Source: an uncultured Butyricicoccus sp. (GTDB lineage: Bacteria > Bacillota > Clostridia > Oscillospirales > Butyricicoccaceae). Taken from it: a stretch of DNA of 64,000 nt. This document shows positions 52,636-60,623 of the stretch, in pieces (the stretch's first letter is position 1; every line of letters starts with the position of its first letter). The stretch spans positions 62,001-126,000 of the forward strand of contig NZ_CALWJM010000002.1 of NCBI RefSeq assembly GCF_944381005.1, in the 5' to 3' direction. The notes under the pieces are model-generated. The model did no database searches and was not told where the DNA came from. It saw nothing but the letters and a program-made list of their open reading frames with translations. Position numbers and translations under genes: made by a program.

Positions 52636-52887
52636 AAATTTATGGAAAAATGCCGAAAATGTTGCGAATAAACATTGGAAGTACTTTATTTGCCCAAGTA
52701 TCTTATCCAGTACTTCACCGGTTTGTTGCTTGAAAATAAGAGCTTCCAAATCCAAAGGGCGTTCTTACTTTTTCAAAATTAAGGACACCTTTTTCTTATC
52801 ATCGGACAAAACGGCATTTTACTTCCCTGCACATGTGCTCTGTAAGCGGGCGAAGGTGGATATCAACTTTAAAAAGGGGTCAAAACT
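52636..52887 (+). promoter_or_regulatory. Long structured leader of the second chemoreceptor
   Basis: The leader contains two mutually exclusive stems that share GAAG: GAAGTACT (52678-52685) with AGTACTTC (52709-52716), or TTGGAAG (52675-52681) with CTTCCAA (52743-52749). No known riboswitch consensus, including c-di-GMP-I, was recognised. No gene is seen from 52449 to 52887. Confidence 0.4.
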
Positions 52888-54666
52888 ATGAAAAAGGCTG
52901 TAAAACAGTCAACTTTGTTGATGCTTTTGAACGTGGGTACCATCCTATTGGTTATCTTAATGGCAACCTTGTTCGCATGTTCAATCGCTGCAAACAACCA
53001 TGCACTGCAAATGTATAGCGATGAGAAAGAATTGACATTAGGGGCACAACAGTTTATTGATGCTTCCGGTTACCTGACAGACCAAGCCAGACTGTGCGCC
53101 GCTACCAGCGAAAAAAGATATTATGACAACTATCAAACCGAAGTCAACACCACAAAAAATCGTGAAGCTGGTTATACCCGAATGGATACCGTTGGCATGA
53201 CCGATTCGGAAAAAGCGCTGATTTCACAAATGTCCGAATTGTCTAATACCTTGGTGCCGCTTGAAGAAGCCGCGATGAATAATGCGCTGTCTGGCAACAC
53301 CGATTTGGCCATCCAATATGTATTCGGAGATGAATATACCACAAATCTGACTCAAATTCAATCACTGCAAAGCCAATTTTTGGAGGCCATCGACACCCGA
53401 CTGACCAACGAAATTGAGCAGCAACAACGAAACATTACCGTGATACAAATTGTAATGATAATCTTTGTTGCCATTATTATCGTATTCCAGATTTTCAGCA
53501 CCTTCTTTATCAAGAAAAAGGTCATCTCTCCGCTTCAATCGGTTCGCAACGAAATGCTGGAATTTGCAAAGGGCAATCTGTCTGCAACCTCCGCTGTTGA
53601 GGCCGATTCTTCCGAACTGGGTATGCTGGTCTATTCGGTTAACAAAATGCGCAACCAACTGAAAAAATACATTTCCGATATCCATGAAAGCCTGATGAAA
53701 ATTGCACAGGGCAACCTCAACTTTGAACCAGAATTTGAGTATGTCGGTGACTTCGCACAAATCCAGACTTCTATGAAAGAAATCAGCGATTCCGTGCGCG
53801 ATACATTTGAGGAAATTGATACGGCTGCCAATCAGGTCGCTATGGGCGCCGACCAAGTATCCATCGGTGCTCAGGCTCTGAGTCAGGGCGCAACCGAACA
53901 GGCAAGCGCAATTGAAGAACTCTCGGCAACCGCACAGGATATCTCCAACAAAATCAGCATCAATGCAGAACATACCAAATCCGCTGACGAGCACGGCAAA
54001 TCTGCCGGTGAACAACTCAATTCCAGCAGCCAGAAAATGCAGGAACTGGTCGTTGCTATGGATGTCATCAACCAGAAATCCAACGAAATCCAGCGCATTG
54101 TAAAGACCATCGACGACATTGCCTTCCAGACCAATATTCTTGCACTGAACGCAGCCGTAGAAGCCGCTCGCGCTGGAACCGCCGGAAAGGGCTTTGCCGT
54201 TGTAGCCGATGAAGTGCGCAATCTGGCCGGAAAATCTGCTGAAGCGTCCAAAACTACACAGGAACTGATTAAAGATTCGGTGGCCGCCGTCGCACAGGGC
54301 TGTGTTCTGGTCGAAGATACCGCCAATGCTCTGCAAAAAGCAAGTGAATTTACCGAAGAAGTGACCGCCGCAATCTCTGTCATTGCAACCGCTTCCACTG
54401 AACAGGCACAAACCATCCTCCAAGTCACACAGGGTATCGACCAGATATCCAGTGTTGTACAGACCAACTCGGCAACCGCCGAAGAAGATGCTGCTGCAAG
54501 CGAAGAATTGTCTGGTCAGGCCAGCAAGCTGAAAAAGCTGATTGAAAAGTTCAAAATGTCTGAATATTCACCTGTTTATGAGCCTGCTGCCGCAGAACCT
54601 TCGCCCAGCACTTCATTCAACACTGTGCCGTTCTCACAAAATACTTCCGCATTTGACAAATATTAA
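52888..54666 (+). CDS. Methyl-accepting chemotaxis protein
   Basis: 592-residue chemoreceptor. Two membrane helices (about 10-33 and 189-211) bracket an extracellular helical sensor. A HAMP domain and the coiled-coil signalling region follow, with [20 protein letters not shown] and [19 protein letters not shown]. The tail of about 35 residues is Pro/Ser-rich and ends in SAFDKY, matching the last three residues of the other chemoreceptor in this window. The sensor sequence differs from that protein, so the ligands should differ. AAAAAGGGG precedes the start. Confidence 0.95.
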   Translation: MKKAVKQSTLLMLLNVGTILLVILMATLFACSIAANNHALQMYSDEKELTLGAQQFIDASGYLTDQARLCAATSEKRYYDNYQTEVNTTKNREAGYTRMDTVGMTDSEKALISQMSELSNTLVPLEEAAMNNALSGNTDLAIQYVFGDEYTTNLTQIQSLQSQFLEAIDTRLTNEIEQQQRNITVIQIVMIIFVAIIIVFQIFSTFFIKKKVISPLQSVRNEMLEFAKGNLSATSAVEADSSELGMLVYSVNKMRNQLKKYISDIHESLMKIAQGNLNFEPEFEYVGDFAQIQTSMKEISDSVRDTFEEIDTAANQVAMGADQVSIGAQALSQGATEQASAIEELSATAQDISNKISINAEHTKSADEHGKSAGEQLNSSSQKMQELVVAMDVINQKSNEIQRIVKTIDDIAFQTNILALNAAVEAARAGTAGKGFAVVADEVRNLAGKSAEASKTTQELIKDSVAAVAQGCVLVEDTANALQKASEFTEEVTAAISVIATASTEQAQTILQVTQGIDQISSVVQTNSATAEEDAAASEELSGQASKLKKLIEKFKMSEYSPVYEPAAAEPSPSTSFNTVPFSQNTSAFDKY

Positions 54667-54751
54667 ACCCATACTGTAAGTGGTCACAAGGCCTCATGCA
54701 CCATATGCCCATACCGGTTCACCAATTTTATCCGTTTTTCTGTGTGCTGCA

Positions 54752-54781
54752 TTGACAACACCGGACTTTATTTGGTATAAT
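54752..54781 (+). promoter_or_regulatory. Promoter of tRNA-Leu
   Basis: Consensus TTGACA (54752-54757), 18-bp spacer, TATAAT (54776-54781), 17 bp before the tRNA 5' end. Confidence 0.85.
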
Positions 54782-54797
54782 AATTAAGCTGGTATCG

Positions 54798-54884
54798 GCT
54801 GCCATGGTGGAACTGGTAGACACAAGGGACTTAAAATCCCTCGGTAGCAATACTGTGCGGGTTCGATTCCCGCTGGCAGCACCA
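54798..54884 (+). tRNA. tRNA-Leu (anticodon UAA)
   Basis: 87 nt including an encoded CCA. The acceptor stem GCTGCCA pairs with TGGCAGC. The anticodon loop ACTTAAAAT sits on the GGG/CCC-closed stem and gives UAA. A long variable arm (about 54840-54857) and the T loop GTTCGATTC are typical of leucine tRNA. Confidence 0.96.
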
Positions 54885-54890
54885 CACAAA

Positions 54891-54926
54891 AAAACTCCGT
54901 ATCATTTCGATACGGAGTTTTTCTTT
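54891..54926. terminator. Bidirectional terminator after tRNA-Leu
   Basis: AAAACTCCGTATC, ATTTC loop, GATACGGAGTTTT, then TTC-rich tract; shared with the convergent oxidoreductase gene. Confidence 0.9.
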
Positions 54927-54937
54927 TTCTTCTTCTC

Positions 54938-55552
54938 TTATCTGGATGCCGATTCAATCTGCATGGTTTGCATTTGTTCGCGGGTTACACCGTTCTTTTT
55001 GCCGTAATTGACCCAATAGGTGGTCGAAGCGCGGATAAACATGCCCTTGGTCAGGGGCATGGTGATATGCAGGGTTTGATATTTAGCGTTCACAATCGAA
55101 GTGGCAAGCCGCTTTATTTTGCGCGCCGCCAGTCCAGCAAACGGCGTATCTAAAATTGCTTCTCCGCTTCCAATCTTGAGCACAGAGCCAAAACGGTATC
55201 CATTCTGTTTGCAAAACAATTCTATCATGCGTACTGCGATATCATTTTGTTGATGCTCAATGAATCCGCAGTTAATGAGCACAGACACCACCAGTTTTTG
55301 CTTGGGCGGATGCTGTTCGAGCACTTTCAGAAAGTTCAGCAGAGAAACCGGCAAGGCATCTGCATAAAGTGGAAACACCAACAGCACATCGGAAAAATCC
55401 GACAACTTTTCACAGATTTCCACATGATTACTGGGCGACAGGTTGCAATATTGGGTCTGTGCGGTGCAGTCTTTGCAAAACAGTTCGGCATAGCGCTTGG
55501 AATTGGAACGAGGGGCACGCGGACTGCCGTTTAAAACCAGGATATTTACCAC
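54938..55552 (-). CDS. NAD(P)H-dependent flavodoxin-fold oxidoreductase
   Basis: 204-residue cytoplasmic FMN-binding protein. The N-terminal LNGSPRAPRSNSKRY is the FMN phosphate loop, and VFPLYADALPVSLLNFL follows the family pattern. Substrate unknown; possible roles are quinone or iron-sulfur reduction. Its start overlaps the end of the upstream flavodoxin-like gene by 7 nt, so the two form an operon. Confidence 0.8.
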   Translation of the reverse strand: MVNILVLNGSPRAPRSNSKRYAELFCKDCTAQTQYCNLSPSNHVEICEKLSDFSDVLLVFPLYADALPVSLLNFLKVLEQHPPKQKLVVSVLINCGFIEHQQNDIAVRMIELFCKQNGYRFGSVLKIGSGEAILDTPFAGLAARKIKRLATSIVNAKYQTLHITMPLTKGMFIRASTTYWVNYGKKNGVTREQMQTMQIESASR

Positions 55553-56058
55553 TTGCGCACCTCTTCTCTCACCGCATCTTGCAGCAGGTTCTGGGGAACA
55601 AACCGGACTTCGTAGCGCTCAAAGTTCATATTGCGCGCATTTCTGTCCACCAACTGCCGAAACAATGCCTGTTCTTCGTCCGATATCTCGCCGTATGCAA
55701 GAATCGTCGCCTGCTTGGGCACAACTGCCCGCTGTACATGGTGGGTTTCTCCGTCCACTATCCGAATAAATGCCTGCTGAATCGGGATAGCCCGTTCCAG
55801 CATGGTTTTCATAATGGTATCATACCCGCCATACTTAATGCGGCTGACGTACAGCACGCGGTCGCTTTGTGCGATGCAGGGATAAATGTGCACGGCGTCA
55901 TCTCGAATCACACATTTTCCCGGTGTTTTTGTCCAGCAGCCAAAGCAGCCCACACAATGCGCGATTTTGCACGCAGATAGGTCAAAATAGCGAATATCTT
56001 CCCTTTTCTGGTCGATGTCCTGCAATGGCGTATCGGTTAAAATCAGTTTCATTGGCAT
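55546..56058 (-). CDS. Flavodoxin-family FMN reductase with CxxC-xxC motif
   Basis: 170-residue FMN-reductase-like protein with the characteristic CVGCFGCWTKTPGKCVIRDD. It lacks the usual N-terminal GSPR loop and instead reads LILTDTPLQDIDQKRED, so it may be a divergent subunit working with the overlapping downstream oxidoreductase. The start could also be 56052; the GGGAG ribosome site allows either. Operon of two genes. Confidence 0.75.
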   Translation of the reverse strand: MPMKLILTDTPLQDIDQKREDIRYFDLSACKIAHCVGCFGCWTKTPGKCVIRDDAVHIYPCIAQSDRVLYVSRIKYGGYDTIMKTMLERAIPIQQAFIRIVDGETHHVQRAVVPKQATILAYGEISDEEQALFRQLVDRNARNMNFERYEVRFVPQNLLQDAVREEVRKW

Positions 56059-56171
56059 AAGGCTCCCTAGATGTTTGTCAATGCTCCTATTTTACCATAC
56101 TCCGCAAAAGATGTAAATGATTCGCAATTCTATTTTATCGTTCGCAATGCAGATTGACCGGCAATCGTGCA

Positions 56172-56960
56172 TCAAAGTTCGGTTCCGTATACCTCAACCT
56201 GTGTCAACGCCGGGAAGGGGGACGGGTCATCGGCCTTCTTCAAATCGGACAGTTTGAGCCAGCTTACTTGCTTAGGCTCAAAAGTAAAGGTCTGGGCATG
56301 TCCACCCTTTTCAAGCGGCAACAGCATCTCGGTTCCATCCGAGAAACTCAACTTTGCCTGCTCCCACCAGTTATCATGCGGGAAATCGGCTCTGAGATAT
56401 ACAACCACGCGGTCAATCGAGACCGTTCTGCCAAATTCCAACGTCCACTCGGCGTCCTCTCTCTGGTTGATGCCCCAAGACTGATAGGGCCATTTGCCGT
56501 GGTGGTAGGGCGCAACCACGCCGTCAATGGCGTTCATTGCGGCGAAAACCGATTCTCCTCTGGTTTCTACGTTGGCGCTTGCATGGGGGAAGCTGTGGGT
56601 CAAACCATGCTGGTCGTTGGGGTTGCATGCCAAATTGCGGTAAGCATTGACCTCAAACGGGTAAGCGCGGCGCACATAGACCAGATTGCGGTCGCCTACG
56701 AACGCATTGGGGCAAAGGTTCAGCTTCTTGTCCCCAAAAGGAATTTCATACTGCATTTCACCGGTCAAGTATACCAGCGATTTTTCAATCGTGCCATCGA
56801 CCGAAATCCAGTAAAACGTGTTGACGTCGTCCACGTTGATAACAATTTTATCGCCTTCCTGATAGCAGTCGCGGTAAACCAGTGCGGCCTCATCGGTTCC
56901 GCAAACCTCCATGCAGGTTTCCTGCATCTGATTGACTATTTTAATTTTTATTTCGCTCAT
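56172..56960 (-). CDS. Discoidin-like carbohydrate-binding protein linked to kduI, function unknown
   Basis: 262-residue protein without a signal peptide. The N-terminal 95 residues form a beta-rich domain of unknown type, and residues 100-262 look like an F5/8 (discoidin) jelly roll: DAEWTLEFGRTVSIDRVVVY, then LRADFPHDNWWEQAKLSFSD. It lies 93 nt downstream of kduI in the same operon, behind a RegR-type operator. A cytoplasmic sugar-binding or enzyme role in uronate use is inferred from context. The start at 56960 follows GGAAGG; the longer upstream reading lacks a ribosome site. Confidence 0.72.
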   Translation of the reverse strand: MSEIKIKIVNQMQETCMEVCGTDEAALVYRDCYQEGDKIVINVDDVNTFYWISVDGTIEKSLVYLTGEMQYEIPFGDKKLNLCPNAFVGDRNLVYVRRAYPFEVNAYRNLACNPNDQHGLTHSFPHASANVETRGESVFAAMNAIDGVVAPYHHGKWPYQSWGINQREDAEWTLEFGRTVSIDRVVVYLRADFPHDNWWEQAKLSFSDGTEMLLPLEKGGHAQTFTFEPKQVSWLKLSDLKKADDPSPFPALTQVEVYGTEL

Positions 56961-57053
56961 ACTGCTGACCTTCCTTTCCGTTTTGTACGCTATCCTGCAC
57001 AAAACAGCCCCGCCCCCGACCCGGGTGCGGGGCTGTCCAACTTGCACGCCGAA

Positions 57054-57917
57054 TCACTTCAAATCGCGGTTTGCAATGTGGTCCATATCTGCGTAATCCT
57101 GATTTTCGCCGCACATGCCCCAGATAAAGGTATATGCACGCGAGCCACAGCCCGAATGAATCGACCAGCTGGGCGAAATGACGGCTTCTTCATTGTGCAT
57201 AACAATGTGACGAGTTTCCTGCGGCTCGCCCATGTAGTGCATCACAAACGCATCGTCGTCCATATCCAGATACAGGTAAACTTCCATGCGTCTGTCATGG
57301 GTGTGTGCCGGCATGGTATTCCATACGCTGCCGGGCAGCAAACGGGTCATGCCCATTGCGAGCTGACAGCTATCGACCTGACCGGTTACGATATACTTAT
57401 TGATGATTCTGTGGTTGCAATCTTCCATGCAGCCAGTCTCGACCTTGTTTTCGTCCTTGATGATGACAACACCGGGCTGTGCCTCACCTTCGGGCTTAAT
57501 GTGTACGGTCGGGTAAGTGGTGTGTGCGGGTGCGCTGTTCATGTAGAACTTGGCCGGATTGCTGGCATCCTTGCTGGCGAACGTAATGTTCTTGCTGCCG
57601 CGGCCGATGTACATGCCTTCTCTTGCGCAGACCTCGTAGGTCTTGCCGTCCACGGTGATAACGCCGTCACCGCCGATGTTGATAAGGCCAAGCTCACGTC
57701 TTTGCAGGAAATACTCTGCGCGCAGCTCATCGCCGGCTTTCAGTTCCAAAGTCTGCTTGACCGGAACGGCTGCACCGGTGATAATGCGGTCGATGTGGCT
57801 GTACACCAGCTTGGTTTCATCGGCCTGAAACAGGTTTTGAATCAAAAATTCTTCGCGCAATCTTTCGGTTGTGTAGTGTTTGACGTCCTTCGGGGATGCT
57901 GCTGTTCTAACTTCCAT
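57054..57917 (-). CDS. kduI: 5-dehydro-4-deoxy-D-glucuronate isomerase
   Basis: 287-residue cupin-type zinc isomerase that converts 5-keto-4-deoxyuronate (from GH88 product) to 2,5-diketo-3-deoxygluconate, the substrate of KduD. Length matches the family. The zinc ligands are visible in PAHTHDRRMEVYLYL (two His and a Glu) and PSWSIHSGCG (third His). It lies 50 kb from the GH88/PTS genes but carries the same operator, so it should be co-induced. GGAGGATTAAGAG precedes the start. Confidence 0.95.
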   Translation of the reverse strand: MEVRTAASPKDVKHYTTERLREEFLIQNLFQADETKLVYSHIDRIITGAAVPVKQTLELKAGDELRAEYFLQRRELGLINIGGDGVITVDGKTYEVCAREGMYIGRGSKNITFASKDASNPAKFYMNSAPAHTTYPTVHIKPEGEAQPGVVIIKDENKVETGCMEDCNHRIINKYIVTGQVDSCQLAMGMTRLLPGSVWNTMPAHTHDRRMEVYLYLDMDDDAFVMHYMGEPQETRHIVMHNEEAVISPSWSIHSGCGSRAYTFIWGMCGENQDYADMDHIANRDLK

Positions 57918-57954
57918 CTCTTAATCCTCCTAATCTGGTGCATACACCGAATAA

Positions 57955-57968
57955 GTAAACCGGTTTTC
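57955..57968. promoter_or_regulatory. RegR-type LacI operator before kduI
   Basis: GTAAACCGGTTTTC differs by one base from the kduD site at 990-1003. It lies just downstream of the minus-strand -10, a repression position. Confidence 0.8.
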
Positions 57969-57982
57969 CTATGCTTTATTTC

Positions 57983-58011
57983 AGTATAGAGGAGAAAATT
58001 TGTTTTGTCAA
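57983..58011 (-). promoter_or_regulatory. Promoter of kduI
   Basis: Minus-strand TTGACA (58011-58006), 17-bp spacer, TATACT (57988-57983). The operator at 57955-57968 follows the start site. Confidence 0.85.
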
Positions 58012-58033
58012 TCGGGTATTTCTGAAAAAAGGA

Positions 58034-58077
58034 AAAACATGGGGCGCGCCCGTTGATTCGGGCGCGCCCCATGTTTT
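58034..58077. terminator. Strong bidirectional terminator
   Basis: AAAACATGGGGCGCGCCCG, TTGATT loop, and its 19-nt complement: an exceptionally stable stem with T tracts, ending the DUF1576 gene and insulating the kduI promoter. Confidence 0.92.
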
Positions 58078-58110
58078 CAATCGCTTTTGGAAGGGTTCTT
58101 TTTTGACCGC

Positions 58111-59460
58111 TTATTCCTGTTTTTCGGTCAGTGTATAGGCTGTTTTTGGTGCCGTTGGCTCATCATCCGCCACCAAATCAAAATAGTCTTCATCCTGAAT
58201 TTCCGGTCTACGGTGCCGAATAACCGCAATGATGATGGCATACAGCACGATTGCCACCAATCCACCCGAAAATCCGTTATTATACAGATTCATGCCCGCA
58301 ACCGGTGAGCCGGTATACAGCACCACCGACGCATGAATGAAACCGGCTAACACGCCATAAGGCCAACCGAAATAGCCGCTGATAGGGGCAAGCGTCGTGC
58401 AGAACAGGCAAGCAAGCTGTACCGCACTGTCGGATAGTGACCAGTGCATAATCAGGCTGCCCAGCAACACACCGCACATGACCGGCAAAATGTTGCGGGC
58501 ATGTTTGCCAAATGCCGAAAATCCGATGATAGTCAAAATACCGCCCACGGTGGGACCGTTGAGGTCGCCGCCAATCAATGCAATCATGCCCAATCCAATC
58601 AAACCGTTGATACCGGCATTGATGAGCGTGGGCGCAGGGCCGAACATGCGCAGATAATCGCTCGGCGCACGGCCGCTGGTGCGCAGCAGACGCAAATAAC
58701 CGCGCCATGCACAAGAAAGTTTTGGCTTGCAGCCGAACAAACCGCCTGCCAACAGCGCCAGAGACAGGCCGCCCAACAGCACGGCAAACGGCACTGCCTG
58801 ACCGGTCGCCCAGCGATATTGGGTTGTCGGGGTGGCGCCCAGCGAACTGATAAGCGGCACAATGAGCACGGCAATCAAGCCGCAGGCAAACCCAATATTA
58901 TACAAATTCATACCATTTTGCACTTTGTAGGTATAAGCCGACAACGCGGGCAAAATAAACCCAATGACTGCGCCGACCAAAATGCCGGTTGGCAGCGTAC
59001 CCCATCCGTTATCCAGCACAAAATAGCTGACCACCGGTGCAAGTGCGGTTCCCATCAATCCGGTCGCTGCATATTTGCCGAACGGCTCGCGGCGGCTTTT
59101 GGCATACAGCCAAGTCCCCAGCAAAATGGGCCAGATGTTGACGAAATTTTTTCCGAACAGCGAAAATCCGGACATCAACCCGATAACCACCAGTGTAATA
59201 CCGTTCGCCGGTACGCGGGCGGCGTGCAGAATCAGTAGGCTGATGGCGGTGACGATGGCGGCATTGACCAGTGCCGCACCCAATCCAGCAACCAGAACAT
59301 AGTCGGTAATCAGTGCATCTTCGGTCAAGACGATTTTGACCAATCCGGACAGCACCTTGGACGGTGGCCCAAGCACCAGACCGGCTACAAATAACAGCGC
59401 CGCATATCCCCACAGAAATAGGAACATACGTTCGTAACGTGTGTGTGCATGTGGCTCCAT
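58111..59460 (-). CDS. DUF1576 membrane protein with internal repeat
   Basis: 449-residue membrane protein with about 12 helices. Two halves repeat the same signals: FSLFGKNFVNIWPILLG and FSAFGKHARNILPVMCG, then GMNLYNIGFACGLIAVLI and GMNLYNNGFSGGLVAIVL. This points to an inverted or tandem-repeat transporter fold. Function is unknown (DUF1576). The start at 59460 follows AAAGGAG with 10-nt spacing; the longer reading has no site. The C-terminal tail is acidic and cytoplasmic. Confidence 0.85.
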   Translation of the reverse strand: MEPHAHTRYERMFLFLWGYAALLFVAGLVLGPPSKVLSGLVKIVLTEDALITDYVLVAGLGAALVNAAIVTAISLLILHAARVPANGITLVVIGLMSGFSLFGKNFVNIWPILLGTWLYAKSRREPFGKYAATGLMGTALAPVVSYFVLDNGWGTLPTGILVGAVIGFILPALSAYTYKVQNGMNLYNIGFACGLIAVLIVPLISSLGATPTTQYRWATGQAVPFAVLLGGLSLALLAGGLFGCKPKLSCAWRGYLRLLRTSGRAPSDYLRMFGPAPTLINAGINGLIGLGMIALIGGDLNGPTVGGILTIIGFSAFGKHARNILPVMCGVLLGSLIMHWSLSDSAVQLACLFCTTLAPISGYFGWPYGVLAGFIHASVVLYTGSPVAGMNLYNNGFSGGLVAIVLYAIIIAVIRHRRPEIQDEDYFDLVADDEPTAPKTAYTLTEKQE

Positions 59461-59603
59461 AAAACAGAGTCTCCTTTTACGGAACAATCCGCCGAAATCC
59501 GAACGCAAACGTTCGGTCTTTGCGATTGTAACAAATCCGGCCGCATTCGTCAAGGCAAGCACCTAAACTGACCCAAATAACGCCAAAATTCGGCAAAAAG
59601 AAA

Positions 59604-59630
59604 AGACTGCCCCCAACTGGGGACAGTCTG
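59604..59630 (-). terminator. Terminator after spoVT
   Basis: AGACTG-CCCC and GGGG-CAGTCT form a stem; the minus strand then reads TTTTCTTTTT. Confidence 0.8.
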
Positions 59631-59652
59631 CTGCCGCTGCGCCAAGCGCTGC

Positions 59653-60192
59653 TTACATGGTCACATGCCGCGCAAGGAAGCTGGCAGCGGTCTGGCTGAG
59701 TTTGGTTTCTACCTCGGTCGCTACGGTGTCCTGTGCATCGGACAACAGCGCCACACAGCCAGTCACATCTCCTTCGGAGATAATCGGCGCGGCAACAATG
59801 ACGTGATAGGGGTCGCCGTCCGAAATATGCAGTTCTGTGTCCGAACCGGTGTGTTCATAAATATGGCGCTGCTCCATGAGCATTTCCAAATCACCCGAAA
59901 TCGACTTTTCAAAAATATCCTTTTTGGCGCCGCCTGCCGCCGCTATGACCGCGTCACGGTCACAGATGGCACAGGATAACCCCGCCGTGCGCGAGAGCGC
60001 TTCGGCCAGTTCGCCCGCAAACGTACCCAATTCGCCCATCGGCGAATACTTTTTAAAGATGACTTCCCCATCTCGGTCGGTATAAATTTCCAAGGGGTCG
60101 CCCTCACGGATGCGCATGGTCCGGCGGATTTCTTTGGGAATCACGACACGGCCAAGATCATCAATCCGGCGCACGATGCCCGTTGCTTTCAT
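59653..60192 (-). CDS. spoVT: Stage V sporulation protein T
   Basis: 179-residue forespore transcription factor. The N-terminal AbrB-type swapped hairpin reads MKATGIVRRIDDLGRVVIPK then EIRRTMRIREGDPLEIY. The C-terminal GAF-like domain (about 60-179) has SCAICDRDAVIAAAGGAKK. Length matches Bacillus SpoVT (178). The start at 60192 follows GGAGGAG; the longer reading from 60291 is rejected because it precedes this site. It modulates sigma-G-dependent genes such as the spoVA set also found here. Confidence 0.95.
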   Translation of the reverse strand: MKATGIVRRIDDLGRVVIPKEIRRTMRIREGDPLEIYTDRDGEVIFKKYSPMGELGTFAGELAEALSRTAGLSCAICDRDAVIAAAGGAKKDIFEKSISGDLEMLMEQRHIYEHTGSDTELHISDGDPYHVIVAAPIISEGDVTGCVALLSDAQDTVATEVETKLSQTAASFLARHVTM

Positions 60193-60240
60193 ATGCGTAT
60201 CTCCTCCCAGAATCGGATTGTTCTTTCTTGATGATGATGG

Positions 60241-60269
60241 TAGTATTTGCGCGCAAACAGCAAATATGT
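60241..60269 (-). promoter_or_regulatory. Possible sigma-F/G promoter of spoVT
   Basis: Minus-strand ACATA (60269-60265), 17-bp spacer, AATACTA (60247-60241), each one base off the sigma-G pattern. Confidence 0.4.
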
Positions 60270-60388
60270 AAGTTGACCGCCCGGACAGCATGAGAAAAAA
60301 TCAACAGAGCAGAAAAATTTTGGAAATTTTTCGTGCAGCCGCTGTTTTTTCGCAAATCAAAGGGCTGATTTCACTGTAAACCAAAAAA

Positions 60389-60399
60389 ATACCGGGTAT
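60389..60399. other. ATACCGGGTAT palindrome in the spoVT-livJ gap
   Basis: Short dyad ATACC-G-GGTAT in the 430-bp divergent gap between spoVT and livJ. Similar TACC..GGTA dyads occur in the Ter control region. Apart from the promoters listed, nothing else is seen in this gap. Confidence 0.3.
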
Positions 60400-60513
60400 G
60401 CCTTGGCAGAGAAAGATTTTTTCAGCGGGCGGGTGTCAGATTGACGAAAAGTGCTAGCAATTTAACCCGTAAAACTGTGAAAGCGACGAAATGTTAAAAA
60501 ATACAAAAAAAGA

Positions 60514-60543
60514 TTATACATTTGTATGGAACAGGTGTATAAT
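60514..60543 (+). promoter_or_regulatory. Promoter of livJ
   Basis: TTATAC (60514-60519), 18-bp spacer, consensus TATAAT (60538-60543). A GAGGGAGGA ribosome site follows before the ATG at 60624. Confidence 0.5.
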
Positions 60544-60623
60544 ACTAACAAGTTGTCGGAAAAGACAGATGTATTTCTGATAAAGACAGCTTGATTTGCA
60601 ACATTTAGAGGGAGGAAAACAGA

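Noticed and set aside
52636..52887. c-di-GMP-I riboswitch in front of the second chemoreceptor
   Set aside because: The conserved GCAAACC and GGGACGCAAAG segments are absent in this leader and in that of the first chemoreceptor.
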